This document shows, piece by piece, positions 26,308 to 37,961 of a DNA stretch of 64,000 bases. Position 1 is the first letter of the stretch. Each line of letters starts with the position of its first letter. Origin of the DNA: Vagococcus humatus. Lineage in GTDB: Bacteria; Bacillota; Bacilli; Lactobacillales; Vagococcaceae. The DNA lies in the NCBI RefSeq assembly GCF_003950325.1, contig NZ_PXZH01000005.1:53744-117743 (forward strand), given 5' to 3'. The notes beneath the pieces are model-generated. The model worked only from the letters and a program-made list of their open reading frames with translations, had not been told where the DNA came from and did no database searches. The position numbers and the translations under genes were made by a program.

Positions 26308-27783
26308 TTATTTCTTTTCTTTTAAAAATGCATCATATTGTGTTTGTACTTCTTTGATTACTTTATCAATACCTGCTTTTTTAAGTTTTTCATTAAACTC
26401 TGGAACTGCTTTTTCTGGATCAAGAGTTCCTGTGTGAAGTCCTGCTAAGTATTGGTTAGATACGTTAGAAATGTTAGTGATTTCTGTTTTAATGTTACTT
26501 GTGTCTAAGTTAAAGCCAAGTAATGGTGACTCTTCTGCTTCTTTAATAGAAGCATCACGTTCTTTGATTTGTTCATCCGTAATGTTTTTGTTGATGTACA
26601 GTTTGCTATTGTCCCCTGTCATCCACGCACCAGAAATAACATTTTGTGCATCGTATTTATCTGTAACTTCCATTCTGTCATTATCTAGTTTTTTCCATGT
26701 ATCTCCTTCAAGACCATAAACCATTGTAGTTAAAATATCTGGATCAGTGTTAATCAAGTTAATAACTTCAAGAGCTTTTTCTTTTTTCTTAGATGTGCTA
26801 GATACTACATAGTTAGCTACCCGTGCTTGTGCATTACTTTTTAGTGGTTTAGTCATTGGAACAGAGATTAATTCACGTTGAGCTGCTTGTGTTAATAAGC
26901 TATCACCGTAATCGAAAGGTCCTTGAGTTTCAAGACGCATGAACCAAGTATTGTCTTTTAAGTTATACTCAGTATTGCTAGTTGCAGCATCTTTTGGTAC
27001 GAAACCTTTTTCATAGAATTTATGCATAGTTGCTAAGTCTTCTTTTAATGTATCTGAAGATTCAAATGGGTTGATAATTTTAGTTTTATCGCCATTAATA
27101 TCTACTGCTACTGGGAAGTTATTGTCAAAAACATAGTCAATGTTACGACCAATACGTAGACCTTGGCCAGCTGCGATAGTAGTTAATTGTGGTTCTTTTT
27201 CTTTAATTGTTTCAAGCATTGGTTCTAAATCTGCCAATGTTTTCACAGTTGATAAATCAAAATTATATTTGTCAATTAATGCTTTAGGGAATGTAAACAT
27301 GGTTTGAGCAAACACGTTAGCATTCACACCCATTGCATATAATTTTCCATTAATTGTATTTCCTTTAATGTAGGCTGGATCTAAATTTTCATAGGTTTCT
27401 TTTGCATATTTAGGTGCTAATTCAGTTAAATCAGCGTAGGCACCTTTTTGAGCGTTAGAAGCAAAACTATTGGCAAAAGCAATATCATAGTCTTCACCTG
27501 AAGAAGTAATGACTTGCATTTTTTTATCGAAATCTCCCCAACCAATATATTGAATATTTAGCTTAACACCTAATTCATCTTTCATTTTTTCATTGATGTA
27601 GTCCATTGTTTTGTCGTAGCTTTTCGGTTTATCTCCAACTTTGTACATCAAAATAGTTTCTTCGCCGTCTTTACCTTTCGCTTTTTGTTTGTCCCCTTGT
27701 AGTGACCCACAACCAGCTAATGTGCCTGCACATAAAGCGACTGTTGCCCCTGTTAATACCGTTTTTTTAAACGACCAATTCAT
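26308..27783 (-). CDS. ABC transporter oligosaccharide-binding lipoprotein (second importer)
   Basis: The 491-residue lipoprotein has a signal peptide ending in LAGC (Cys about 25). It belongs to the same broad family as the protein at 2180 but is clearly divergent, so the two importers probably bind different glycans. The sequence resembles binding proteins of pneumococcal NgtS type and LplA-like receptors. It is last of the permease-permease-binding protein set. Ligand assignment is inference from the surrounding glycosidases. Confidence 0.85.
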   Translation of the reverse strand: MNWSFKKTVLTGATVALCAGTLAGCGSLQGDKQKAKGKDGEETILMYKVGDKPKSYDKTMDYINEKMKDELGVKLNIQYIGWGDFDKKMQVITSSGEDYDIAFANSFASNAQKGAYADLTELAPKYAKETYENLDPAYIKGNTINGKLYAMGVNANVFAQTMFTFPKALIDKYNFDLSTVKTLADLEPMLETIKEKEPQLTTIAAGQGLRIGRNIDYVFDNNFPVAVDINGDKTKIINPFESSDTLKEDLATMHKFYEKGFVPKDAATSNTEYNLKDNTWFMRLETQGPFDYGDSLLTQAAQRELISVPMTKPLKSNAQARVANYVVSSTSKKKEKALEVINLINTDPDILTTMVYGLEGDTWKKLDNDRMEVTDKYDAQNVISGAWMTGDNSKLYINKNITDEQIKERDASIKEAEESPLLGFNLDTSNIKTEITNISNVSNQYLAGLHTGTLDPEKAVPEFNEKLKKAGIDKVIKEVQTQYDAFLKEKK

Positions 27784-27833
27784 TGATAAATCCCCCTTAA
27801 TTTTTATATTAGCTCTGATTACTCAGAACAAAT

Positions 27834-28760
27834 TTACTCTTTAACCCCGCCAATTGTTAAACCACTAACAAAATAGCGTTGGAAAAACGGATAACTTGCT
27901 GCAATTGGTAAAGTGGAAATAACTACCATAGCCATACGAGTTGCTTCTTTTGGAATACTTCCTCCTACTCCACTTAAAGCAGCACTCATTGCAGCGTTTT
28001 TAGTCATATAATCAATATTGTTTTGGATTTTCATCAACAAGTATTGAAGTGGAACTAAATTATCACTTTGAATGTAAAGAAGTGCATTAAACCAATCATT
28101 CCAATAAGCTAATGCAGCAAAGAGACTGATTGTAGCAATACCTGGTACTGCTAAAGGTAATACGATTTGGATAAACGTCCGTAGTTCTCCTGCACCGTCA
28201 ATTTTTGCTGACTCAATAATAGCATCTGGTACAGAACGTCTAAAGAATGTTCGCATCACAATAATATTAAATGGGCTAAGTGCCATAGGTAAAATCAATG
28301 CCCAAATGGTGTCTTTTAAATGAAGCATGTTAGTCATAACGATATAGCTTGGTACCATTCCAGCACTGAATAACATAGTTACTAAGGCAAACAACGTAAA
28401 GAAACGACGATATTTAAATGTTGGACGAGAAATGGCATAAGCGTAAGTTGAAGTAAAAGTAACATTGACTAACGTGCCAAATATCGTAACAAAAACAGTG
28501 ATAAACAAAGCTTGTAGTAATTTATCTTTCATCGTGTATAAATAACGATATCCATCTAAACTCCATTCTTGTGGAATTAATTGATAACCATTATGAACCA
28601 GAGATTGCTCACTAGTTAATGAAATGACAATAACAAATAAAAATGGAAAGACGCAAGAAAATGCCACAAGTGCGATTAAAATATTGAAAAAGATATTGCT
28701 TTTTTTGCCAAAACCTTTAACGTTGACGGATTCTACTTTTTTCTTTTTTCTCATTTTCAA
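27834..28760 (-). CDS. Carbohydrate ABC transporter permease, LplC type (second importer)
   Basis: The 308-residue permease has the EAA loop IESAKIDGAGELRTFIQIVL and six membrane helices. It follows the partner permease by 9 bases. Length and topology are those of the LplC/YtcP subgroup. Confidence 0.88.
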   Translation of the reverse strand: MKMRKKKKVESVNVKGFGKKSNIFFNILIALVAFSCVFPFLFVIVISLTSEQSLVHNGYQLIPQEWSLDGYRYLYTMKDKLLQALFITVFVTIFGTLVNVTFTSTYAYAISRPTFKYRRFFTLFALVTMLFSAGMVPSYIVMTNMLHLKDTIWALILPMALSPFNIIVMRTFFRRSVPDAIIESAKIDGAGELRTFIQIVLPLAVPGIATISLFAALAYWNDWFNALLYIQSDNLVPLQYLLMKIQNNIDYMTKNAAMSAALSGVGGSIPKEATRMAMVVISTLPIAASYPFFQRYFVSGLTIGGVKE

Positions 28761-28769
28761 ACACCTTTC

Positions 28770-29702
28770 TTAGAATAATGCGGAACCTTTATCAAAACGG
28801 CGCACAATTAAGTTAGTCCCAACTAATAAGATACATCCTACAACAGATTGGTAAAGTCCAGCCGCGGCTGCCATTCCTAAATCTCCTGTGCTTGTTAAAC
28901 CGTTATACACATAAGTATCTAAAACAGCTGTCACATTATAAAGAGCTCCTGAGTTTTTAGGTAGTTGGAAGAATAACCCAAAATCAGCTTTAAAAATATT
29001 TCCAACAGCTAAAATAGTTAAAATCGTAATAAGAGGAACTAATTGTGGAATGGTTACGTGACGAATTTGTTGCCATTTGTTGGCTCCGTCTACTTCAGCA
29101 GCTTCATAATAAGTTGGATCGATTCCCATGATAGAAGCAAAATAAATGATACTATTGTAACCAATTCCCTTCCAAACTCCCATAAAGATTAAAATGTATG
29201 GCCAATATTTAGAAGTAGTATACCAGTCAATAGCTTCTCCCCCGCCTTTAGTAATAATGGCATTAAACAATCCTTGTTCTGGACTTAAAAAGGCATATAA
29301 GAAATAGCTAATAATAATCCAAGATAAAAAGTAAGGGAGTAACATAGAAGTTTGATAAATTTTAATCATTCTTTTAGATCTTAATTCACTTAAAACAACA
29401 GCAATTGTTACCGCTAACAATAAATTCAAAATAATAAATGTTACATTATATAACACGGTGTTTCTAGTAATAATAAATGCATCAGATGAAGAGAATAAAA
29501 ACTTAAAGTTATTCCACCCCACCCAAGGACTTGTTCTCAAACTATCTAGGAAACCATTAGGGCTTAAATGAAAATCTTTAAATGCTACCACATTTCCAAA
29601 AACTGGAATGTAGAAGAAGATAATCAACCAAGCTGCACCTGGTAGTGCCATTAATAGTAAAGGCAAATTTTGCTTTAATGTTTTTGTTCTATTTTTTTTC
29701 AT
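28770..29702 (-). CDS. Carbohydrate ABC transporter permease, LplB type (second importer)
   Basis: The 310-residue permease has the EAA loop YYEAAEVDGANKWQQIRHVT and is the first gene of the second importer operon. A GGAAC-type ribosome site precedes the ATG. Its long 5' region (29703-30202) contains two palindromic operator candidates, suggesting co-regulation with the mannosidase genes. No ATPase is encoded with it, so a shared MsmK-type ATPase elsewhere is expected. Confidence 0.88.
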   Translation of the reverse strand: MKKNRTKTLKQNLPLLLMALPGAAWLIIFFYIPVFGNVVAFKDFHLSPNGFLDSLRTSPWVGWNNFKFLFSSSDAFIITRNTVLYNVTFIILNLLLAVTIAVVLSELRSKRMIKIYQTSMLLPYFLSWIIISYFLYAFLSPEQGLFNAIITKGGGEAIDWYTTSKYWPYILIFMGVWKGIGYNSIIYFASIMGIDPTYYEAAEVDGANKWQQIRHVTIPQLVPLITILTILAVGNIFKADFGLFFQLPKNSGALYNVTAVLDTYVYNGLTSTGDLGMAAAAGLYQSVVGCILLVGTNLIVRRFDKGSALF

Positions 29703-29885
29703 TCGGCAAGTTCCTTTCTTTATCTATTCAGAGTGTTAGTTATCTCTGATGAGGGATATAAGTGTTTGTTAACTCAAAATAAAAGGCTTTCATTTCCTTT
29801 AAACTCTTTTATCTTTAACACTATCAGTCAAACCGATTAAATGAAGGAGCTTTTTGTTTAACTATTAAAACACCGTCACGATGTA

Positions 29886-29897
29886 TTGATATATCAT
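29886..29897. promoter_or_regulatory. Operator candidate upstream of the second importer
   Basis: TTGATATATCAT is identical to the site before GH125 (19127-19138). It lies about 185 bases upstream of the permease start. Confidence 0.6.
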
Positions 29898-30011
29898 GGT
29901 TAAACAGTAAAAGCCTTTTCATTTGAACCAGTTCACAACAACTATCCTTAACGCACCTACATCATATCATATAAAATTCAGTAAAATATATTGATGAAAT
30001 ATAGGAATTTC

Positions 30012-30023
30012 ATGATATATCTA
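30012..30023. promoter_or_regulatory. Second operator-like site upstream of the importer
   Basis: ATGATATATCTA keeps the core with one altered arm and lies 126 bases from the stronger site, a distance compatible with looping. Confidence 0.45.
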
Positions 30024-30054
30024 TGCTTTGTCTACACGAGTCTTTACTATTTCA

Positions 30055-30114
30055 CAAAAAATAAGTGCTTTCTTTCAGAAGTTATAGTTATACTCCTGTA
30101 AAAAAGCACTTATT
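30055..30114 (-). terminator. Terminator after the second GH20 gene
   Basis: Twelve-base arms AATAAGTGCTTT (30060-30071) and AAAGCACTTATT (30103-30114) enclose a 31-base loop, with a T-run on the minus strand. Confidence 0.7.
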
Positions 30115-30202
30115 TATAAAGTTCTATCAGAACAAACCTATTCTTTTTGTTTAATAATTTGTGAAACCAGTAAAGATACTCACATCTTAATCCCTATTCT
30201 AA

Positions 30203-32092
30203 TTAGTTATATCCTGTAAAAGCAATTTGACGATAATCTGGCACATTAATGGATAAAGGTGTGGTCCCTAACATATAAGGAAGCCGCTCTTCTTCTAATT
30301 CAGGAATACTGGCTAACTGATTGTCGCTATACCACTGAATAATTTTGTTAGTTTCTTTTAAGCGCCGAATAAGTCCTCCGTATCGATTAGCTAATACTTC
30401 CCAGCCAAAAGGTTTGTAAAGAGTGTACCAAATGGTTTGGTGTAAGTCTGCTAACTTTTCCACCTCTTGTTCCAATTCTTCTAATTCTGATATAAAAGAA
30501 ATAAGACTGTCTCCTTTTTTATAACAAGTTTGCATTCTAACCCCTAGTGTACTTTTACGACTTAACACGCAGCTTAACTGGGCATAGAATTGCTGATTTA
30601 ATTCAGTCATTCCTGTTAAATTAAGCAAACCACTTCTTAATTCTGTTTCTTTTTCTTGATAATATCTATCTAGCTGATAGCCTAATTTTTCATAACTTGC
30701 CACATGATAATCAAACAGTCCTAATAAAGGATCTTGCCACAGTAAATATTTACTTGGATTAGCCATATAATGATTGCCTTCTTCAACACCTGGAACTTCA
30801 TCCAAATAGCGAATAGATATCATTTCTTTATAAGCACTTGGTTGTAAACAAGTATCTAAACGTTGTTCTACCCAATTTTCTTCTACCTCTGTTTGATACA
30901 TGTACTCTGCATACCACTGCATGATAGGTAAACTATTCCAATGGTTGTCTTCTTGACCATTATCTCCCCAAGTCGTCGCCATCACTTTTTGTACACCTGA
31001 TTGTTTACAACTTTCTAAATTAGCTTTTAAAGTCATCAAAGATTTACCATGGTTAGGTGTAAGGTTGCCGTAAATATGAATACCTCCTGCAACCATTAAA
31101 TCCTTAGCAAACAACTGATGATTGGCAATTCTGGTTTGGTAGTTTTCTACTTGACGTTCACCGTAATCCCAAAAAACATAGGTCAGAGACTTAGGCATTT
31201 CTTTAGCCTTCTCTTTTGATAGCTCTGCATTCAGTGAATATAATTCTGGTTGGCTCTTTTCATCTAGTACTCGGTAAATAAAATCACTCCAGATAATAGG
31301 ATGAAGTTGGTACTTATCCACTATTTCTAACACCTTATCTAAATGAGCTTTGATTAAAGGATAACGACTTTGATACCTATGCTTTTGAAGATAGTTGCCC
31401 ACTCCTACTCCGTAAGACTCATCCATCCCAATGTGGACTTTTCGGCTAGTAAACAAGCTAGCCATTTGACTAATCATCTGGTCAATGTATTCATACGTCT
31501 GTGGTTCTTCAACAAGTAACGTATTAGCATCTTCTTTTATAGGGGCTAGATGTTCCCATTTTAGGGCTTGAGTCAAATGAGCAAGAGTTTGAATACAGGG
31601 TACCACTTCAATTCCAAAAGATTGAGCCACTTGATCGATATGTTTTAATTCTTCCTCTTGATACCGGCCACGCATGTAACCAAAATAAGGATCCTCTTTT
31701 ATCTCATAAGTATCTTCCGTATATAAGTACAAACCAGTGTAACCCATAGCAGCCAGTAATATCACATAATTTTCTACCATGTCGACTTTCATCACAGCAT
31801 TTCTAGAAGCTTCCAATAAAAAATTTAATTCTTTAAAATGTGCAGTTTCTTCATAGTCATGAATCTGTTGCGGATACAGTTGTTTCAACAAGCTTAGTCC
31901 TCTAAAAAAAGTGACCCGAGTAGGATAATAAATAATAGCTTGCTGCTGTTGTTGATCCATCTCTATTCGAAAAGAATCACTTTCTTTTGCCACAATCTGA
32001 CAAGGAAATAAAGCTGTCTGCCTCTCAAAAAACGTTTTCATTTTTTGAAACGGTTGGTGTAAACTTTGATCTGTTGTTTGTAGTGTCCACAT
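30203..32092 (-). CDS. Beta-N-acetylhexosaminidase, GH20 (GH20C type), copy 2
   Basis: The 629-residue cytoplasmic exo-enzyme is paralogous to 7380-9263. The catalytic Asp-Glu is in KVHIGMDESYGVGVGNYL, and SRNAVMKVDMVENYV, YTEDTYEIKEDPYFGYMRGR and YVFWDYGERQ line up with the first copy. The two differ in many active-site-flanking residues (MDES here, MDEA there), so linkage or sugar preference may differ. It is monocistronic, between the importer control region and the dexB-like gene, and ends at its own hairpin. Confidence 0.88.
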   Translation of the reverse strand: MWTLQTTDQSLHQPFQKMKTFFERQTALFPCQIVAKESDSFRIEMDQQQQQAIIYYPTRVTFFRGLSLLKQLYPQQIHDYEETAHFKELNFLLEASRNAVMKVDMVENYVILLAAMGYTGLYLYTEDTYEIKEDPYFGYMRGRYQEEELKHIDQVAQSFGIEVVPCIQTLAHLTQALKWEHLAPIKEDANTLLVEEPQTYEYIDQMISQMASLFTSRKVHIGMDESYGVGVGNYLQKHRYQSRYPLIKAHLDKVLEIVDKYQLHPIIWSDFIYRVLDEKSQPELYSLNAELSKEKAKEMPKSLTYVFWDYGERQVENYQTRIANHQLFAKDLMVAGGIHIYGNLTPNHGKSLMTLKANLESCKQSGVQKVMATTWGDNGQEDNHWNSLPIMQWYAEYMYQTEVEENWVEQRLDTCLQPSAYKEMISIRYLDEVPGVEEGNHYMANPSKYLLWQDPLLGLFDYHVASYEKLGYQLDRYYQEKETELRSGLLNLTGMTELNQQFYAQLSCVLSRKSTLGVRMQTCYKKGDSLISFISELEELEQEVEKLADLHQTIWYTLYKPFGWEVLANRYGGLIRRLKETNKIIQWYSDNQLASIPELEEERLPYMLGTTPLSINVPDYRQIAFTGYN

Positions 32093-32225
32093 AATTTTAT
32101 CCTTCTTTTTTATTAATCGTCTTTATGACTAACCATCTTAACGAAAGATAAATAACTTGTCAATCACTCTAAACCAAATAACTTCTGTCCTAGTAGATAA
32201 TTTCTTATACTTAACCACTCAAATA

Positions 32226-32261
32226 ACCTAGCAATCATCAAGTATCCATGATTGCCAGGTT
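32226..32261 (-). terminator. Terminator after the dexB-like gene
   Basis: The imperfect inverted repeat (AACCTAGCAATCAT and ATGATTGCCAGGTT, one mismatch) follows the stop codon on the minus strand. Confidence 0.72.
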
Positions 32262-32270
32262 AAGATTAGA

Positions 32271-33917
<1,647 letters not shown>

Positions 33918-33928
33918 TTACTCTTAAA

Positions 33929-33962
33929 AACAAAGCCAATCTATTTTAAGATTGGCTTTGTT
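33929..33962 (-). terminator. Strong terminator after maltose phosphorylase
   Basis: The inverted repeat CAAAGCCAAT...ATTGGCTTTG (33931-33960) extends to near-perfect 13-base arms, with a T-run on the minus strand. It ends the importer-phosphorylase operon. Confidence 0.9.
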
Positions 33963-33965
33963 CAT

Positions 33966-36239
33966 TTATTTTATAGGTACATGTAGTGCTTCTTTCAATG
34001 TATAACTTTCTCCATACACCACTAAGTCTAAAGCCTCACCAGATATCAAGGTAAAGTCTACACTGTCTGATGTTACTTTAACAGAAATTAAGCGGTCTCT
34101 ATAAGTTAGTTTAAATTGATAAGTTTCCCAATTTTTTGGTAAAAATGGACTAAAGCTTAACTCTCCTGTCAAGGTTCGCATACCTGCAAAACCATGGACA
34201 ATGGATAACCAACTTCCACTCATTGACGTAATGTGTAAGCCATCCTCAGTGTCATTATTATAGTTATCTAAATCCAAACGAGCAGTTCGTTGATACATTT
34301 CAACTGCTTTTTCTTCCATGCCAAGTTCTGCTGCTAAAATACTGTGAATACATGGAGATAAAGATGATTCATGAACAGTCATAGGCTCATAAAATTCAAA
34401 GTTACGGCGTTTTTCTTCCTCTGTAAATTCATGATTGAGAAAATAAAGTCCCTGTAAAACATCTGCCTGTTTAATGAAAGGAGAACGTAATACTCGGTCC
34501 CAAGACCAATGCTGATTTAAAGGTAATTCATCAGGTGATAATTCACTAACTGGTCTTAAATCTTTATCTAAATAAGTATCATGTTGAACAAAAATACCTA
34601 AGTCAGAGTCTTCTGGATAATACATCTTATCCACAATATCTTGCCATAAAGCTTTTTCAGTATGACTTACTGCCAATTCTTCAGACTTTTCAACAGTCAC
34701 TTTATCTAATTGGCTTAAAGTATAACGTAAAACCCAAGCAGCCATTGTATTAGTATACCAGTTGTTATTCACGTTATTTTCGTACTCATTTGGACCAGTT
34801 ACTCCATGTAACATATACTTATTTTCCCGTTTAGAAAAATGAACTCGGTCTGCCCAAAATCTTGAGATAGCCACTAAAACATCTATACCCTCAGTTAACA
34901 AATATGTGTCATCACCAGTATAAGTAGTATAGTTATAAATTCCGTGAGCAACTGCTGCATTGCGGTGAATTTCTTCAAAGGTTATTTCCCATTCATTGTG
35001 ACACTCGATACCATTAAAGGTCACCATTGGATAAAGAGCTCCCTTTAATCCTTGTTGTTTAGCATTATGGAAAGCTCCAGGTAATTGTTGATGACGATAT
35101 TTTAACAGTTGTTTAGTGATGTCTTTACCTGCCACAGATAAATACATTGGAATAATATAGGCTTCTGTGTCCCAATAAGTCGCCCCGCCATATTTTTCAC
35201 CAGTAAACCCTTTAGGACCAACATTTAGTCTTTCATCTTCGCCGTAATAAGTCGAGAATAATTGGAATAGATTAAAGCGAATACCTTGTTGGGCTTCGTC
35301 ATCTCCTACTATTTCAATGTCTGCTTGTTGCCAACGAGCTGCCCAAGCAGAGGTTTGCTTAGCTAATAATTCTTCAAAAGAGTTAGCCAAAGCTTTAGCT
35401 AACAATTCTTTAGCTTGAAGCACTTGATGTTCTTTTGAAACATCTCGACTAGTTACCACAACCACTGCTTTTTCAAGAAAAACAGATTCTTCTTCTGCTA
35501 AACCACATTGGAAAGTTTCAGCTACATATTTTTCTGTTGAAGAAAATGTGCTCTCTGTTTCTTTAGAAAAATGATTGGCCATCATAGCAGTCACTGTAAA
35601 TTGCTCAATCCCAAAGTCATTAGGTTTGGTAGTCATCATAACATAACTATTCTCTGACGCTTCTTGTTCATCCTTCAACCAGAAAACTTCTTCATAGTTA
35701 CTATCTTCATTTTTTACATTACCATCTAAATAAGGAATTAATTCTACATCAGCTGATCCTTTAACCATAGTCAATCCGACTTTTATCATAGCTAATTCAG
35801 CTTGATCTAAACTAATAAACCGCTGGAAAGACACTAGAACTTCTTTGTCATTTAAAATAGCTCGATACTCCCGTTTTAATAAGCCATTTCTCATATCTAA
35901 TTCTAAATAGAAATCTTCATAAGGAACTTTGGCTAAATCAATAACAACTCCGTCTACTTTAAGGATTACGCCGATAAAGTTAATTCCGTTAATAACCTTA
36001 CCAAAATAATCTGGATAACCATTTTTCCACCAACCCACTCTGGTTTTATCTGGATACCATACTCCAGCAAAATAAGTCCCTTGATGAGTATCTCCAGAAT
36101 AAGTTTCTTCAAAATTACCACGCATACCCATATAGCCATTGCCAAGTGAGGTAATACTTTCTTGAAGTCGTTTATTTTGTGGATCAAATTTAGACGTTTT
36201 TATTTTCCAAGGATCAATTTCAAATAATCGTTTAAACAT
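33966..36239 (-). CDS. mapA: Maltose phosphorylase, GH65
   Basis: The 757-residue enzyme phosphorolyses maltose to beta-glucose 1-phosphate and glucose. GH65 landmarks are the N-terminal [15 protein letters not shown], the phosphate-site YRHQQLPGA block, the general-acid region [11 protein letters not shown] (Glu), and HITSMSGSW near the C-terminus. It is last in an operon with the maltodextrin importer. The companion beta-phosphoglucomutase is not in this window. Kojibiose or trehalose phosphorylase is less likely given the neighbours. Confidence 0.92.
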   Translation of the reverse strand: MFKRLFEIDPWKIKTSKFDPQNKRLQESITSLGNGYMGMRGNFEETYSGDTHQGTYFAGVWYPDKTRVGWWKNGYPDYFGKVINGINFIGVILKVDGVVIDLAKVPYEDFYLELDMRNGLLKREYRAILNDKEVLVSFQRFISLDQAELAMIKVGLTMVKGSADVELIPYLDGNVKNEDSNYEEVFWLKDEQEASENSYVMMTTKPNDFGIEQFTVTAMMANHFSKETESTFSSTEKYVAETFQCGLAEEESVFLEKAVVVVTSRDVSKEHQVLQAKELLAKALANSFEELLAKQTSAWAARWQQADIEIVGDDEAQQGIRFNLFQLFSTYYGEDERLNVGPKGFTGEKYGGATYWDTEAYIIPMYLSVAGKDITKQLLKYRHQQLPGAFHNAKQQGLKGALYPMVTFNGIECHNEWEITFEEIHRNAAVAHGIYNYTTYTGDDTYLLTEGIDVLVAISRFWADRVHFSKRENKYMLHGVTGPNEYENNVNNNWYTNTMAAWVLRYTLSQLDKVTVEKSEELAVSHTEKALWQDIVDKMYYPEDSDLGIFVQHDTYLDKDLRPVSELSPDELPLNQHWSWDRVLRSPFIKQADVLQGLYFLNHEFTEEEKRRNFEFYEPMTVHESSLSPCIHSILAAELGMEEKAVEMYQRTARLDLDNYNNDTEDGLHITSMSGSWLSIVHGFAGMRTLTGELSFSPFLPKNWETYQFKLTYRDRLISVKVTSDSVDFTLISGEALDLVVYGESYTLKEALHVPIK

Positions 36240-36257
36240 AGTGTAAACCTCCGTTAA

Positions 36258-37076
36258 CTATTTCACTGCCCCATCTGCAACACCGGCAATGATTTGTTTT
36301 TGCATAATGAAGTAGAAAATAATGACAGGAATAATCGCAATCACTAAACCTGCTAAAGCTAAGTGCCACTGTTTCGTATACTCTCCAAAGAAAAAGAACA
36401 TTTTAAGAGGAATCGTTTGTGTACCTTCTTTATTGATAACTAAAGAAGGTAATAGATAGTCATTCCAAATCCACATAGTATTTAGTAAAGCAACAGTCAC
36501 TGTAGTCGGTTTTAACATTGGAAAAATCACATATCTAAAAATTTCAAACCGAGAAGCTCCGTCGATAATCGCTGCTTCATCTAATGCACGAGGAATAGCT
36601 TTCATTGCTCCGTGGTATAAGAAAATAGACATACTTGAGCCAAATCCTACATACATAAAGATTAGCCCTGCCATATTTAGTTGATCAATTTTACCAAAAA
36701 TAGTCACTAAAGGAATCATAACAGCTTGGAAAGGAATCAACATTGCTGCAACGAACATCATAAACACAACATTGCTAAATTTACTTTTCACTCGTTGTAA
36801 AGCATAGGCTGCTAAAGAAGATAAAGCCACAATCAGAATGACACTAATCACAGTAATAATTAATGAATTAAGCAGTGTCTTAGTAAAGTCTAAATCAGCA
36901 AAAGCTTGGGGATAGTTGTCAAAAGTCAAATCTTTAGGCAATCCCAAAGTATTATTAAAAATTTCTTTTTTCGTTTTAAGTGAATTACTAATCATTAAGT
37001 AAAATGGAAATAACCAAATAATAGCTAATACATATCCTAAAAAACTAATCACTGTTTTTTTCCGTTTGCTCTCCAT
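36258..37076 (-). CDS. Maltodextrin ABC transporter permease, MalG-like
   Basis: The 272-residue, six-helix permease has an EAA loop (LDEAAIIDGASRFEIFRYVI). Its ATG overlaps the upstream permease stop by one base (TAATG), showing translational coupling. Compact length and context mark it as the MalG-type partner. Confidence 0.9.
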   Translation of the reverse strand: MESKRKKTVISFLGYVLAIIWLFPFYLMISNSLKTKKEIFNNTLGLPKDLTFDNYPQAFADLDFTKTLLNSLIITVISVILIVALSSLAAYALQRVKSKFSNVVFMMFVAAMLIPFQAVMIPLVTIFGKIDQLNMAGLIFMYVGFGSSMSIFLYHGAMKAIPRALDEAAIIDGASRFEIFRYVIFPMLKPTTVTVALLNTMWIWNDYLLPSLVINKEGTQTIPLKMFFFFGEYTKQWHLALAGLVIAIIPVIIFYFIMQKQIIAGVADGAVK

Positions 37077-37936
37077 TAAACTTCAACCTCCTTCTTCTTC
37101 GTCATATAAACTTGGGTTAAGGAAATCACTGCGACAATTATAAAGAAGATAACAGCTTTAGCTTGAGCATAACCCATTTTATTTTGTGAAAAAGCTGTGT
37201 TAAAAATATTCATAGCAACCATTTGAGTCGAGTTATAAGGACCTCCACCAGTCAAGGACAAGTTTTGATCATATAATTTAAAACAGTTAGACAAAGTCAT
37301 AAATAGACTGACTGTAAATCCTGGCATAATCATTGGAAATTTAATCTTCCAAAATTGTTGCCAATCATTAGCTCCGTCTAAACTAGCTGCTTCTAATAAA
37401 GACACATCTACACTTTGTAAGTAAGAAATATAAATAACCATAATGTATCCTGACATTTGCCAACACATAACAATGACTAATGCCCAAAAGCCAGTTTGCG
37501 TTGTGGATAACCAGGTTTGTAAAGACTCAATCCCTACTAAATTACCGAAACTTGCAAAAGCTTTAATAAAAACGAATTGCCAAATAAATCCTAAAATAAG
37601 TCCACCAATTAAGTTCGGCATGAAAAAAATAGTCCGTAATAAACTAGTTCCTTTAAATTTTTGTGTCACTAATAAAGCTAAACCTAAACCAATCACATTA
37701 ATTAAAATAATAGACACGACTGAAAATTTTGTGGTAAACCATAAAGCTTGTCTAAAACCTGGATCTTTAAATACATTTAAGTAGTTTTGAAACCCTACAA
37801 ATCCATTAACTGTTACTCCATCCCAGTCTGTAAATGAATAATAAACACCAAATAATAAAGGCAATATTACTACACAAAATAGAGCAATTAAGACTGGAGC
37901 GGAAAACACATATAACCAGCTCTTTTTGTTTGTCAT
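37076..37936 (-). CDS. Maltodextrin ABC transporter permease, MalF-like
   Basis: The 286-residue permease has an EAA loop (LLEAASLDGANDWQQFWKIK) and six helices. It lacks the large extra loop of E. coli MalF, as usual in Firmicutes. An imperfect hairpin (37962-37991) separates it from the binding-protein gene upstream, probably tuning the high binding-protein to permease ratio. Confidence 0.9.
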   Translation of the reverse strand: MTNKKSWLYVFSAPVLIALFCVVILPLLFGVYYSFTDWDGVTVNGFVGFQNYLNVFKDPGFRQALWFTTKFSVVSIILINVIGLGLALLVTQKFKGTSLLRTIFFMPNLIGGLILGFIWQFVFIKAFASFGNLVGIESLQTWLSTTQTGFWALVIVMCWQMSGYIMVIYISYLQSVDVSLLEAASLDGANDWQQFWKIKFPMIMPGFTVSLFMTLSNCFKLYDQNLSLTGGGPYNSTQMVAMNIFNTAFSQNKMGYAQAKAVIFFIIVAVISLTQVYMTKKKEVEV

Positions 37937-37961
37937 ACTAATCTTCCTCCTTTTGAAAAAA

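Larger units (their letters stand above)
29703..30202. promoter_or_regulatory. 500-base intergenic control region
   Basis: This is the only long gap in the window. It holds the leader of the importer operon (minus strand), operator candidates at 29886-29897 and 30012-30023, and the terminator of the GH20 gene at 30055-30114. I see no open frame or RNA gene in it. The first 180 bases before the permease carry no recognisable structure beyond AT-rich sequence. Confidence 0.6.

Noticed and set aside
29781..29919. Inverted AAAAGGCTTT/AAAGCCTTTT pair in the importer leader
   Set aside because: The arms are about 120 bases apart and AT-rich, so a chance match is the simpler explanation.
37443..37784. 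Plus-strand open frame of 113 codons
   Set aside because: It is the antisense of a conserved MalF-like permease; the composition is a mirror of the membrane helices.
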